Positions 1-9,604 of a stretch of 35,214 nt of DNA are shown in pieces; positions within the stretch are counted from its first letter, which is position 1, and the number at the start of each line of letters is the position of its first letter. Below the pieces are notes generated by a model. The model was not told where the DNA came from, did not search any database, and saw only the letters and a list, made by a program, of their open reading frames with translations. The stretch lies in NCBI GenBank assembly GCA_026225595.1, contig JAMFTB010000284.1, positions 1 to 35,214 on the forward strand, given 5' to 3'. The stretch comes from Terriglobus sp. (GTDB taxonomy: Bacteria > Acidobacteriota > Terriglobia > Terriglobales > Acidobacteriaceae). A program made the translations under genes and the position numbers.

Positions 1-132
1 GCAGAGGCAGCGGCTGATGCTGGCCGGCTCGTGCGGCTGCTTGAGACGCGCGGCGCTGCTCCGGATCACCCAGAGGTGCTGACGCTGCCGGAGACGGCTT
101 ATTTGAAGTGCCTGATTTTGCAAGTGGACTAA
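1..132 (+). CDS. C-terminal fragment of an unidentified protein (5' end outside window)
   Basis: Open frame 1 from base 1 to TAA at 130-132, translating [43 protein letters not shown]; no family recognised. Confidence 0.45.
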   Translation, partial: AEAAADAGRLVRLLETRGAAPDHPEVLTLPETAYLKCLILQVD

Positions 133-163
133 AAATCGCTAAGCAATATGCAGCGCACGGCCA

Positions 164-1309
164 TCAGCGCATGGCGTAGCTGGCATTAATTGTGGTATCC
201 ACCTCTGCCGGGGCGCCGTTGAGCAGGTATGGCGTGTACGTCCACTGACGCACCACATCCATTGCCGCGTCGGCCAGGTAATCATCGGGTGTGGAGATCA
301 GTTCCAGGTCGCGTATGTGACCGTCTTTGCCAATGATGGCGTGCAGAACCACCGTGCCCTGTATCCGCTTCTTCTTTGCCATCTCCGGGTAATAGAGCGG
401 CACCTTGTTTTTGATTTGACCGGCAATCATGGCGCCGGGCACATACTGTGCGCCGCCCGTATCTTCCGTTGGAAGAACGATGTCCTCCTCGGAAAGCTCG
501 TGGTTGGCTATGATCGCGTCCACATGCAGGTGCGCGCGCATTTTTCCATTTTCCATCATGGTGATGTCGCCGGGAATGTATACCGATCCGAAACGAAGAA
601 TCCTGTTGAAGGTGAAGATCAGGCCGTGGTGCCCCTCCACCATGCGAATAATTTACGGATCCTTGTCGAGACAGTACGCTCCGTTTGGCGCGGCGATTGT
701 GGCCTTTGTAATTTCATTGCGGCTGAAGAGCATCCCTGGATGAAAATCCAGGTTCGCCGCACTCGAAGAATCTACGTATGGCAGTGATGCGACCACGCAA
801 TTGAGCGACGCCACGGAATTTTTTACCGTCGACATCGTAATGGAATAGCCCTTCAAACGATCCTGCGAAGGAATCGGCCCAAAGAGATCATCGATGACGT
901 GGCCCATGGGGAGGGTCGTCTGGTAATCCGGATCGGAGGTGATGCGGGTCTTCCCATCGACTGTGGTGATCTTTGAATGCTTATCGCGGTAAAGGATGGA
1001 ACGCTGCCAGTATCCTTCGCGCAGGTACACCTCGGTCATGATGCCTTTGCCATCTGGCGCGCCCTTGTAGTCATAAGTTTCAAAGCTTGCCTGCAGGCGA
1101 AAGGGCGATGTGCCGGTGCCATGAAGATTCGAAAGCTCGCGTGCCTTGTCCAGAGCTGCTGCGGCTGCAGGATCGGAAGCGGACTGCGCAGCGGACTTGC
1201 CTACCTCCAGAGAGGTGACAGCGGCAGAGGCATTTTGCTGGGCATTGAGAGCGGCAGTGAAAGTAGAAACGAGAGCAAGGCAAACAAACAGGCAGCGAAG
1301 GCGCATCAT
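164..1309 (-). pseudogene. TonB C-terminal domain-containing secreted protein, interrupted by an in-frame TAA
   Basis: ORFs 653..1372 (signal peptide MMRLRCLFVCLALVSTFTAALNAQ) and 164..643 (TonB C-terminal-like YYPEMAKKKRIQGTVVLHAIIGKDGHIRDLELISTPDDYLADAAMDVVRQWTYTP) are in the same frame, separated by TAA plus three codons (DP*IIRM). Confidence 0.7.
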
Positions 1310-1414
1310 TTTATCCAATTTGAAAGATGACGGGAAGCATACCATCTCGCCATAAAAAACAGAGCCACGCAATGCGCATAGCTCTGGTTGAGTTCCAATT
1401 TGGATTTGGCGAAG

Positions 1415-1630
1415 TTATTTGGCGTCGTTGAACTCTTCCAGCCACGCCATCTGGATAGCTTCAAGAATGCCTTCGTTGGACTTTGCCGGGTCGCCGGTAA
1501 AGCCAGGCAGCTCGGTCACCATCTTGTGCATGTCCGTAAAGCGGACCGTGAGCGGGTCCGTATCGGGGAACTTTTCCTGCATCTGAATGCCAATCTCTTC
1601 GGCATTCTCCCAACCATATTCAAACGGCAT
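1415..1630 (-). CDS. iscX: Fe-S cluster assembly protein IscX
   Basis: 71 aa MPFEYGWENAEEIGIQMQEKFPDTDPLTVRFTDMHKMV...SNEGILEAIQMAWLEE; matches the IscX pattern (DPxTVRFTDMH, SNExILEAI). The longer ORF start at 1936 is rejected because it overlaps fdx. Confidence 0.9.
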   Translation of the reverse strand: MPFEYGWENAEEIGIQMQEKFPDTDPLTVRFTDMHKMVTELPGFTGDPAKSNEGILEAIQMAWLEEFNDAK

Positions 1631-1766
1631 CTGGATTCTTCCTCTATGCGACGAGCTGTGTGCAAACTTGCGGAGATGAGGCGAATAAAAACAGTACGCG
1701 GCGATCGCAAAGTTTCCGCCGCGATCGCTGCGAGACCATTGCGATCGCTGCGTTCCGTTTTTCGAA

Positions 1767-2207
1767 CTAAGCCTTGGCAGGAACCACGGCAGCAGGCTTG
1801 CCCTCCTGCACGTAGTTGCGGTTCCATGCAGGAATCTCAACCAGGTACGTGCCGGGCCCGGTAATGACGGCCTGGCAGCCCAGCCGCGAGTTAGTCTGCG
1901 GTCCGGCGGCAAGGTCAATGCGGTCCAGCTCGTCATCCTCGGGATCGTTCAGGCCCGGCTCGCCCGCCTTCACGTACACGTGGCAGGTGGTGCAGGCGCA
2001 AACACCGCCGCAGGCGTGGTCCATAAAGACGCCATAGTTCTCTGCAACATCCAGCAGGCTCATGGGCTGGCCGTGGCCGTCGTAGGGCAGTGAGCCGTAG
2101 ACGAACTCCACCGTCTTGCCCTCCGGCTGAAAGGTCACGCGGACAATGTTTTCCGCGGGTGGCTTGGAAAGGTCGACTTCGGGTAGTTCAACAGTGTGTT
2201 CAGACAT
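1767..2207 (-). CDS. fdx: 2Fe-2S ferredoxin of the Isc system
   Basis: Adrenodoxin-type cysteine motif HACGGVCACTTCHVYV...LGCQAVI; adjacent to iscX. Confidence 0.88.
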   Translation of the reverse strand: MSEHTVELPEVDLSKPPAENIVRVTFQPEGKTVEFVYGSLPYDGHGQPMSLLDVAENYGVFMDHACGGVCACTTCHVYVKAGEPGLNDPEDDELDRIDLAAGPQTNSRLGCQAVITGPGTYLVEIPAWNRNYVQEGKPAAVVPAKA

Positions 2208-2375
2208 GGGTACGCTCTCCCGTCCATTCTATCGAACAGCATCGCGGACAAACGCCAGTACCGCACTAACGGCGGTGCAACTGCCCGAATGTGGTAGCAG
2301 TTTCTGTATCCGGCGATGGCTGCGATGTGTCATGCTGAACCCAGGTTTCAGCGTGCCTCCACTGAGGTTTTTCCA

Positions 2376-2768
2376 ATGCATAGCGTAATTATTGCCGCGT
2401 GTTTCCTGCTGATTGTCCTGGTTCCGTGTCTTGTTGCAATGCAAAGCGCCTCCAAGGAGGGCCGTAGCGGCAACACGGATGAACACGTGATCGCACCGCC
2501 TGTAACTCCCGCTGTTGAACGCCGAAAGGGAGACCGCAGGAAGGGGCCATCGCGTATTCGCATGGCTGCGGATGCCGCACTTGGCAAGGATGCACCGGTT
2601 GCGAACGCTGCGGGCCAACGGCCCTCACGTGTACGGCAGGTTGCGGCTGCACTGGTCCGCCGTCCGCCTGCACACAGTCCCATGGCTGCAGGCGATCCGG
2701 GTGAGCGAAAGCAGAGCATCCGCGAACTGCGCGCAAAGCACGCCGCCGCTAAGTCCGCCCGCAGCTAA
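2376..2768 (+). CDS. Hypothetical protein with one N-terminal transmembrane segment and a basic tail
   Basis: MHSVIIAACFLLIVLVPCLVAMQ followed by Arg/Lys/Ala-rich sequence; ORF preferred over the antisense ORFs. Confidence 0.5.
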   Translation: MHSVIIAACFLLIVLVPCLVAMQSASKEGRSGNTDEHVIAPPVTPAVERRKGDRRKGPSRIRMAADAALGKDAPVANAAGQRPSRVRQVAAALVRRPPAHSPMAAGDPGERKQSIRELRAKHAAAKSARS

Positions 2769-2927
2769 AATCGCACTTTGGATCAAACTCCGTGTCGCGG
2801 ACGAAGCCTTTTTTTTTCAAGCCTCCAAGAAAACAGGCCACTTCCTTTTCGTTGCTCCGCCGATGTAGGCTGGTTCTCGTTACAAAAAAGCCAGCAGTTT
2901 GCCCACTGCAATAAAGTTGGATAAGGC

Positions 2928-4448
2928 ATGAAGTCTGGCAGGTTCCGGACGTTGCTCGCCGGGACTTTTGTCCTTGCTGGCACCGTTGTGTTTCCAGTTG
3001 TTGCTATGCGCGCGCAAACGCAGGTTGAGCAATTGCAATCTCCAAATTATCCATCACAGCCACTGCAGGATAACGGGGGCAGAAACGTTGCACCAGGCAA
3101 AGATTCAGTTTCTGAAAGTGCTGCGGCAGTCCCCGTAAGCGGCAGCTTCCTGCAACGACTGGGCCGCTATTACTGGGCAGACTGGCACGGCAAACTGCCC
3201 AGTGCCCCTGCGCCAGAACGGCGTGCGGTTGATTCGCCGTTGGACAGTCCTCCCTATCCTTCTGGTGACTGGAGCTACGGCGGATCCCCAACGATTGGCG
3301 CGCCGGATACGACGGCCTATCCGTTGATGACGGCAATGAAGCTGGACAATCACCGGACGAAAATCTACGGCTGGGCGAAGGGAACTTATAACTTCAGCAC
3401 CAGCAATCAGAGCAATTACCCGTTAATCTTCGCGTCCACACCCAACATGGCGCGGCTGCAACAGGTTGTGCTGTTTGTGGAACGGCTTCCGAACACGGTG
3501 CAGAACAAGCACTTTGACTGGGGTTATCACGTAACCGCCTTGTATTTCGGCGTAGATTCGTCATTCGCAGCGGCGAAGGGGTATGTCCTGCATGCGCCCA
3601 CCTCCTCCGCGCCGCGCTATGAATACCAGCCGCTGACGGAATACCTTGACATGTATTACCCGGTGAAGGATGGCTTGAATTTCCGCATTGGCCGGTTCAT
3701 AACACTGCCGGGACTCGACTCACCGCTTGCCCCCTCGAACTACACCATGACGCGTTCGCTTGCGTATGCCGCCTCTCCGGTAACGGAGACCGGTGTGATC
3801 GGCACGTTGAAGGTGAACCGGCAATGGATTGTTCAGCTCGGCGTATCTGCAGGGCACGATGTAGCTCCGTGGAGCAGCGATCGCAAAGCTTCATTGCATG
3901 CCTGCCTCGATTACTCGACTGCAACAAATCGCAACAATTTCTATGTCTGTGCGAATGGCATCAACGATGGGAAATACGCATACGACAACGTGCAGCACTA
4001 TGACCTGACGTGGTTCCACAAGTTCAATGCGAAGTGGCACACAGCAACCGAGGCATGGGTGATGTACCAACGTGATGTGCCGAATGTTGCCGGCAATGTT
4101 GAGAATCCGATTGCGGTCGAGCCGGGTACCTCTGGAGCCGTATGCGCCCAAGGAGAACTACGCTGCACCGCGCCGGCGTATGCGGTGGTGAACTACTTGA
4201 ACCGTGAGATCAACCCATTGCTCAACATAGGCTTTCGTTCCGACCTGCTTAACGATAAGAAGGGGCAGCGAACCGGCGTTGCGACAAAGTACACAGAGAA
4301 CACCTTGTACCTGGACAAGTTCTGGGGAAACACAGTCGAGTTACAAACCGATTTGCGCTTTGACCACTCGTGGGACAAGCGCGGCTACGACAACGACAAG
4401 GCGCGAAACCAGCTGATATTGGGGCTCAGCATGATCTACCGGTATTGA
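2928..4448 (+). CDS. Putative outer-membrane beta-barrel porin (BBP2/OmpL-like)
   Basis: Signal peptide; alternating aromatic/polar strand pattern; IGRFITLPGLDSPLAPSNYTMTRSLAYAASPVTETGV; terminal aromatic IYRY. Confidence 0.75.
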   Translation: MKSGRFRTLLAGTFVLAGTVVFPVVAMRAQTQVEQLQSPNYPSQPLQDNGGRNVAPGKDSVSESAAAVPVSGSFLQRLGRYYWADWHGKLPSAPAPERRAVDSPLDSPPYPSGDWSYGGSPTIGAPDTTAYPLMTAMKLDNHRTKIYGWAKGTYNFSTSNQSNYPLIFASTPNMARLQQVVLFVERLPNTVQNKHFDWGYHVTALYFGVDSSFAAAKGYVLHAPTSSAPRYEYQPLTEYLDMYYPVKDGLNFRIGRFITLPGLDSPLAPSNYTMTRSLAYAASPVTETGVIGTLKVNRQWIVQLGVSAGHDVAPWSSDRKASLHACLDYSTATNRNNFYVCANGINDGKYAYDNVQHYDLTWFHKFNAKWHTATEAWVMYQRDVPNVAGNVENPIAVEPGTSGAVCAQGELRCTAPAYAVVNYLNREINPLLNIGFRSDLLNDKKGQRTGVATKYTENTLYLDKFWGNTVELQTDLRFDHSWDKRGYDNDKARNQLILGLSMIYRY

Positions 4449-4560
4449 TTCGCGCGGCGGTTATCTGCGCTCATGCCAATGGCTGCGGATCGTCCGAGGG
4501 GAAAACGCGGGGTGATGTGCCGGTTGCTGCTGGTGCCGGGCGCATGTCAGTATCGAATGC

Positions 4561-5283
4561 ATGAAGCGGAGCGCAGGCGGTTGTTTTGTATGGCTGCTGG
4601 CAGCGGGAGCGGCGTGGTCGCAAGCGGTGAATTCTCGCATTGTGCCGCTGCATCCCGTGGACGAGTTGCGGCTTACGGCGCTGGCCGCGAAACCACCGCA
4701 CGAGGCAGGAACGTTTCGGACACCTGACCTGGTTGAGCTTGTGACGCTGGACCCCACGATCAAGCTGGATATCCGTTACGCAACGTCAAATAATTTCCTG
4801 GGGACGCCGGTGTACACGCAGGCGCGTGCGTTTTTGCAGCGGCCCGCGGCAGAGGCTGTGGTGCGAGCCAGCGTGAACCTGCGCATCATGGGGTACGGGC
4901 TCATTATTCACGATGGCTACCGCCCCTGGTATGTGACACGCATGTTCTGGGATGCAACGCCGAACAAGCAGAAAATTTTTGTGGCCGATCCGAAGGAAGG
5001 GTCAAAACACAACCGCGGCTGCGCTGTGGATCTCTCTCTGTATGACCTGAAGACAGGCGCGGAAGTGGACATGCCGAGCGGCTATGACGACTTTACAGAG
5101 AAGGCCTACGCGAACTACGTCGGCGGCACGACCGAAGAACGCGCACGGCGCGCGCTACTGCGGAAGGTGATGGTCGAGCAGGGCTTCCAGGTGAACCCCA
5201 CCGAGTGGTGGCACTTCGATTACAAGGACTGGAAGCAGTACCTGATTGGCAATGTGCGGTTTGAGGATTTAGGCGCGCAGTAG
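4561..5283 (+). CDS. Secreted D-Ala-D-Ala dipeptidase (VanX/DdpX type, M15D)
   Basis: Signal peptide; LDIRYATSNNFLG, IHDGYRPW, SKHNRGCAVDLSL, PTEWWHFDY metal-site motifs. Confidence 0.88.
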   Translation: MKRSAGGCFVWLLAAGAAWSQAVNSRIVPLHPVDELRLTALAAKPPHEAGTFRTPDLVELVTLDPTIKLDIRYATSNNFLGTPVYTQARAFLQRPAAEAVVRASVNLRIMGYGLIIHDGYRPWYVTRMFWDATPNKQKIFVADPKEGSKHNRGCAVDLSLYDLKTGAEVDMPSGYDDFTEKAYANYVGGTTEERARRALLRKVMVEQGFQVNPTEWWHFDYKDWKQYLIGNVRFEDLGAQ

Positions 5284-5291
5284 CACGCGTC

Positions 5292-7217
5292 TTACTTCGA
5301 GTCATCAATCTGCGCGGGCGCAAACGCGTGCGGGGCCGTGGGGCCTTCGCCCAGCTTTTCGCCTGCGCCGGTCATGGTCTGGCCGGTCAGCGCGGAGGAG
5401 ACAGCGGTATCCATCATCAGCTCTGCAAAGCGATGCGTCGCCTTGTCCAGCGTGTCAATCGCAGAGCGGATCGCCTTGTAGTCCTCGCCCTTCACGCTTG
5501 CATCCAGCGCGGCCATCGCTGTCTTGATGGTGGCAACTTCGTCGCTGGAAAGCTGCTGCCACGCGGCGTGGCTTTCGCCCTTCACTACTGCTTCACGGAT
5601 GGTCTGCGCTTCGTTCTTTGCTTCGATGAGTTGGCGCTGGTTCAGGTCATCTTCAGCGTGGTCGAACGAGGCGAGGATCATCTCCTCCACCTGGTCGTCG
5701 GTCAGGCCGTAGCTCGGCTTTACCTCAACCTCGGCGGCTTGGCCGCTGCGCTGCTCGCGCGCGCTTACCTGCAGAATGCCGTTGGCGTCGATGAGGAACT
5801 TCACCTCAATGCGCGGCAATCCCGCCGTCATGGGCGGAATGTTCTTGAGGTCGAACCTTGCGAGTGAGCGGCAATCCTTCGCCAGTTCGCGTTCGCCCTG
5901 CACCACATGGATGGCCACGTTCGTCTGACCGTCAACGCCGGTGGTGAAGTGTTCCGTTGCGCTGGCGGGGATGGTGCTGTTGCGTTGAATGATCTTTGCG
6001 ACCACGCCGCCAAGTGCCTCAATACCCAGCGACAGCGGAGTCACATCCAGCAGCAGCAGTTCGTTCGTCGCGGCTGATCCACCCGCAAGAATGTCTGCCT
6101 GCACGGCAGCGCCCAGCGCCACAACTTCATCGGGATTCAGATCGGTGTGCGCTGTTTTGCCGCGTGCTGTCAGGCCAAAAACGTCATTAACCAGCGCGCG
6201 CACCGCGGGGATGCGCGTGGATCCGCCGACGAGCACGACCTCGTCAATGGAGGCGGGATCGATGCCCGCATCCTTGATGGCCTGCTTTGACGGTCCAGCG
6301 GTGCGCGCAATTACCGGCGCAATCAGCGCCTCAAACTGCTCACGCGTAATCTCACGCTGGTAGCGTTTGCCTTGTGGCAGAGCGAGATCAAGCTTCGCGG
6401 AGTCCGCGGATGACAGCGCGATCTTTACCTCGATCACAGCCTTGCGCACGGCCTGAACAATCTCTGCTGTTGCAGGCAGGCCAAGGTCATTTGCAATCTC
6501 GTCCAGCGCAATGTGCATCAGCAGGTTGTCGATGTCGTCGCCGCCAAGGTGCGTGTCGCCGTTGGTTGCAATGACCTCAAAGATGCCGTCATGCAGCTTG
6601 AGGATGGACACATCAAAGGTGCCGCCACCAAAGTCATACACGGCAACGGTGCCTTCCTTCTTGCGGTCCAAACCGTATGCAAGCGCTGCAGCCGTTGGCT
6701 CATTCACAAGGCGCAGAACGTCCAGACCCGCAATGCGTCCCGCATCCTTGGTGGCCTGGCGCTGCGCGTCGTTAAAGTATGCGGGCACGGTAATGACGGC
6801 GCGCGTAACCGGCGCACCAAAGTAGCGCTCGGCATTCTTTTTCAACTGGCCCAGCACCAGTGCGGAAATCTCCGGTGGTGTCAGCGTGCGGTCACCCACG
6901 ACAAGATGCAGCACGTCATCTGCCTTCTGGTCGTCGGCAATGCGGAAGGGGAAGAGCGCAAGCTCATCGCGCACGTCGTCCATGCCGCGGCCCATCAGCC
7001 GCTTGGCGCTGTACACGGCGTTGCCGGGCGCTGTGAGCAGCGTGCCGCGCGCGCCGTTGCCCACGGTGACGTTGCCCCCTTCAATAGCGACAACAGAGGG
7101 CACCAGCGACGAGCCGTCCTCGCCGGGGATGACCACCGGCGTGCCACCCTGCAAAAACGCCACCAGTGAGTTGGTGGTTCCAAGATCAATGCCGACAACG
7201 CGGTTAATTTCTGCCAT
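5292..7217 (-). CDS. hscA: Hsp70-family Fe-S assembly chaperone HscA
   Basis: [52 protein letters not shown]; shorter than DnaK, with fdx/iscX nearby on the same strand. Confidence 0.85.
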   Translation of the reverse strand: MAEINRVVGIDLGTTNSLVAFLQGGTPVVIPGEDGSSLVPSVVAIEGGNVTVGNGARGTLLTAPGNAVYSAKRLMGRGMDDVRDELALFPFRIADDQKADDVLHLVVGDRTLTPPEISALVLGQLKKNAERYFGAPVTRAVITVPAYFNDAQRQATKDAGRIAGLDVLRLVNEPTAAALAYGLDRKKEGTVAVYDFGGGTFDVSILKLHDGIFEVIATNGDTHLGGDDIDNLLMHIALDEIANDLGLPATAEIVQAVRKAVIEVKIALSSADSAKLDLALPQGKRYQREITREQFEALIAPVIARTAGPSKQAIKDAGIDPASIDEVVLVGGSTRIPAVRALVNDVFGLTARGKTAHTDLNPDEVVALGAAVQADILAGGSAATNELLLLDVTPLSLGIEALGGVVAKIIQRNSTIPASATEHFTTGVDGQTNVAIHVVQGERELAKDCRSLARFDLKNIPPMTAGLPRIEVKFLIDANGILQVSAREQRSGQAAEVEVKPSYGLTDDQVEEMILASFDHAEDDLNQRQLIEAKNEAQTIREAVVKGESHAAWQQLSSDEVATIKTAMAALDASVKGEDYKAIRSAIDTLDKATHRFAELMMDTAVSSALTGQTMTGAGEKLGEGPTAPHAFAPAQIDDSK

Positions 7218-7321
7218 ATCAATACACTTTCGGATGCTGCTGGATGTCCTAAAGACGCAACTGTAATGCGCCTTGGGGGCGACTCTTCATTGTCTCATCG
7301 CACGGGAGTACTATGTCCGCC

Positions 7322-7747
7322 ATGAGCATCCCCGGCCAGACCGTCACCGTGATCCCATCCGTGCTGTACCGCGACGCAAACGCAGGTATTGAGTGGCTGA
7401 AAACCGCGCTTGGCTTCACCGAACACGTTGTCTATCGCAACGCCAGCGGCGCTATGGAACATGCGGAGCTGCTGTTTGGCAACGGCATGATCATGGTGGG
7501 CACCGCCGGTCTGAATAAGGAAGCGGCAGCGTGGCACGCTCTGCCGGGGGAGATTGGCAACCGCGTTACCGGCCTTGCTTACCTCATCGTGAAGGACTGC
7601 ACGCCCGTGTGGCAGCAGGCCCGGGCCGCAGGTGCAGAGGTGCTGCTGCCGCTGCGCACCATGAGCTACGGCGGCCAGGCATTCACCGTCCGCGACCCGG
7701 AGGGCCATGTGTGGTCGCTTGGTGAATATGACCCGTGGGCTGTGTGA
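7322..7747 (+). CDS. VOC/glyoxalase-like superfamily protein
   Basis: VIPSVLYRDANAGIEWLKTALGF...YGGQAFTVRDPEGHVWSLGEYDP; start chosen at MSIPGQ (ORF track starts at 7313). Confidence 0.82.
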   Translation: MSIPGQTVTVIPSVLYRDANAGIEWLKTALGFTEHVVYRNASGAMEHAELLFGNGMIMVGTAGLNKEAAAWHALPGEIGNRVTGLAYLIVKDCTPVWQQARAAGAEVLLPLRTMSYGGQAFTVRDPEGHVWSLGEYDPWAV

Positions 7748-7760
7748 ATTCGAAACATGT

Positions 7761-7940
7761 GTCCTGCCGGACGGGCCCGCTACGCGCGGTGCGGGCGTTT
7801 GCACGCCTTTTTGCTCCTTCGGGTGGCCCTTCCGTTGGTCGGGATGAATGTTCTAGCCGACCATCGGGAGGCCCACGGCGAAGCCAGTAAAAAGGTGCGT
7901 GAGCACCCGCCCCGCGCGTAGCGGGCCCGTCCGGGAGGAC
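7761..7940. repeat. ~180 bp imperfect palindromic intergenic element, copy 1
   Basis: 29 nt outer arms GTCCTGCCGGACGGGCCCGCTACGCGCGG / CCGCGCGTAGCGGGCCCGTCCGGGAGGAC with one mismatch; inner arms also complementary; sits between convergent genes. Confidence 0.9.
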
Positions 7941-7945
7941 AAGGA

Positions 7946-9481
7946 TTACGGCAGTAGTTTGAAGTTGTTTACCTTCACCTTGGCGCCGGCCAGATTGCGG
8001 TGTTCGCTCAGCTTGATGCGCAGCGTGATCTCGTTGAAGTGCAGGCTGGCCACATCGTTGCGGATGGGGAAGTGCAGCACCTCATTCACGGGCGCGCGGT
8101 ACAGCGAAATCTTCTGCGGCAGGCTGGACGCGATTGGCACCGTTCCAAGGGAGCGCTCAACGGTTGTGCCGTTGGGCCTGATGTCCTTCAACACCATCTC
8201 CACATCCATGCGGCCGTAGCGGTTATCCGCATTGGTCAGCGCCAGGTCAATGGCGCGGCAGCAGCCTGCGTTAATGCGGTCGCCCAGCCGCTGATGCGCC
8301 TCCATCGTGAGGGGCGTTTCGTCGGCGGTGTGAATGTTCGCCTTCAAGGGATCGCCGCGGTGCGTCAACACTTCCGTGGCGCTGGCGCAGTCTCTGCAAT
8401 AGCCCGTCGTGGGCCTCATTTCAAAGTAGTGATAAGCGCCGTCAAACGGAATCACCAGCGGCTTTACTGGTCTGAAACCGCTGCCGGTGTGCAGACCGGC
8501 GGAGACCGGCACAATCTTGTCGCGTTTGGGCAGCGGTGGCGCCAGCAGCACAATGCCTTTGTAGGAATGCTTCAGCGTGGGCACGATCTTCGGTGGTGTC
8601 AGCACCTGTGCGCCCGCCATCACCGCATTGCTGAACATGCCACCATTCAGACCCGCCTGCAGCAGCGGCGTCAACGCCAGGCACGTCAGCAAAAAGCAGG
8701 GAGCCACGGCGGCACGGCGCGTACGGCTGCCTATGATTGTGGTCTCGCCGGGGACGGTGGGCGGCGTGGTGGTGAAGAACCACATCGTAGCCGCGGTTAG
8801 CACAATCAGCAGCGACTCCGCCAGCGCTGGCATGCCTGCCGCAAACGTGAATACTGCGGCCTGCAGTAGCAGCGCCAGTAACACTGCTGTTCCTGCTACG
8901 GGGCGTGATGCTGGCAGGGCTGCCGTTGCAAACAGCGCGCGGCCGCTTGCACGTTTTGTGATGACGACCGCAGCCTCGCCAAACCGCAGCGTCAGGATGG
9001 TGCCGGTCTTTGGTCCCGGCGAGGTGTAATCCAGCAGCTCTGGAGTGTCCTCGTCCAGAGCATCAAAATCCTCCGCAGCGTTGGCTGCCAGCACCTGCCT
9101 GCGGCTGAAGTGCGTGAGGATGGCCGCAATGGGCACGGGCGCGACAATCACCCACACCGCGTGCTCGTTCCATAAAACAAACAGCAGCGGCAGCCAGATG
9201 GCGGCGCTCCAAGCATAGGCGCGCAGCGCGCGTGTGGACACTCCCAGTTGCTGATGAAACGTGCGGCAGACCGCCCACACCATTCCCAGCACGGACGCGG
9301 CAGCAAGCAGCATCATGCCAGCGGAGCGCGACACCAGTCCCTGCCACGTAAGGTTGTGCGCCGGGCCGGGTACAGCCAGCGCCACCACCGTGGACGAGAA
9401 CACAAAGCCAACCGCCATGGGGATAACCCACGACTGCCATCGCAGAGACATCCGTCTCGACTTGAGTTCGGCAGAGATCAT
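7946..9481 (-). CDS. Multi-pass membrane protein of unknown function
   Basis: Long ORF with at least six hydrophobic segments and a soluble C-terminal region; start MISAELKSRRMSLRW. Confidence 0.7.
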   Translation of the reverse strand: MISAELKSRRMSLRWQSWVIPMAVGFVFSSTVVALAVPGPAHNLTWQGLVSRSAGMMLLAAASVLGMVWAVCRTFHQQLGVSTRALRAYAWSAAIWLPLLFVLWNEHAVWVIVAPVPIAAILTHFSRRQVLAANAAEDFDALDEDTPELLDYTSPGPKTGTILTLRFGEAAVVITKRASGRALFATAALPASRPVAGTAVLLALLLQAAVFTFAAGMPALAESLLIVLTAATMWFFTTTPPTVPGETTIIGSRTRRAAVAPCFLLTCLALTPLLQAGLNGGMFSNAVMAGAQVLTPPKIVPTLKHSYKGIVLLAPPLPKRDKIVPVSAGLHTGSGFRPVKPLVIPFDGAYHYFEMRPTTGYCRDCASATEVLTHRGDPLKANIHTADETPLTMEAHQRLGDRINAGCCRAIDLALTNADNRYGRMDVEMVLKDIRPNGTTVERSLGTVPIASSLPQKISLYRAPVNEVLHFPIRNDVASLHFNEITLRIKLSEHRNLAGAKVKVNNFKLLP

Positions 9482-9604
9482 GCAAAGGATTTTGCCGCGC
9501 AGAGGGCACGGATGAAAAGCAAAATCGCAAACGATTTGGATAAGCTGCACCCGCTTAAAGCAGATCCCTCCGCTTCGCTGCGGGATGACAAGTTTAGGGG
9601 GAAG

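Noticed and set aside
7295-7804. 169 aa minus-strand ORF spanning repeat copy 1 and the VOC gene
   Set aside because: Begins in the palindromic repeat and runs antisense to the VOC gene; artefact
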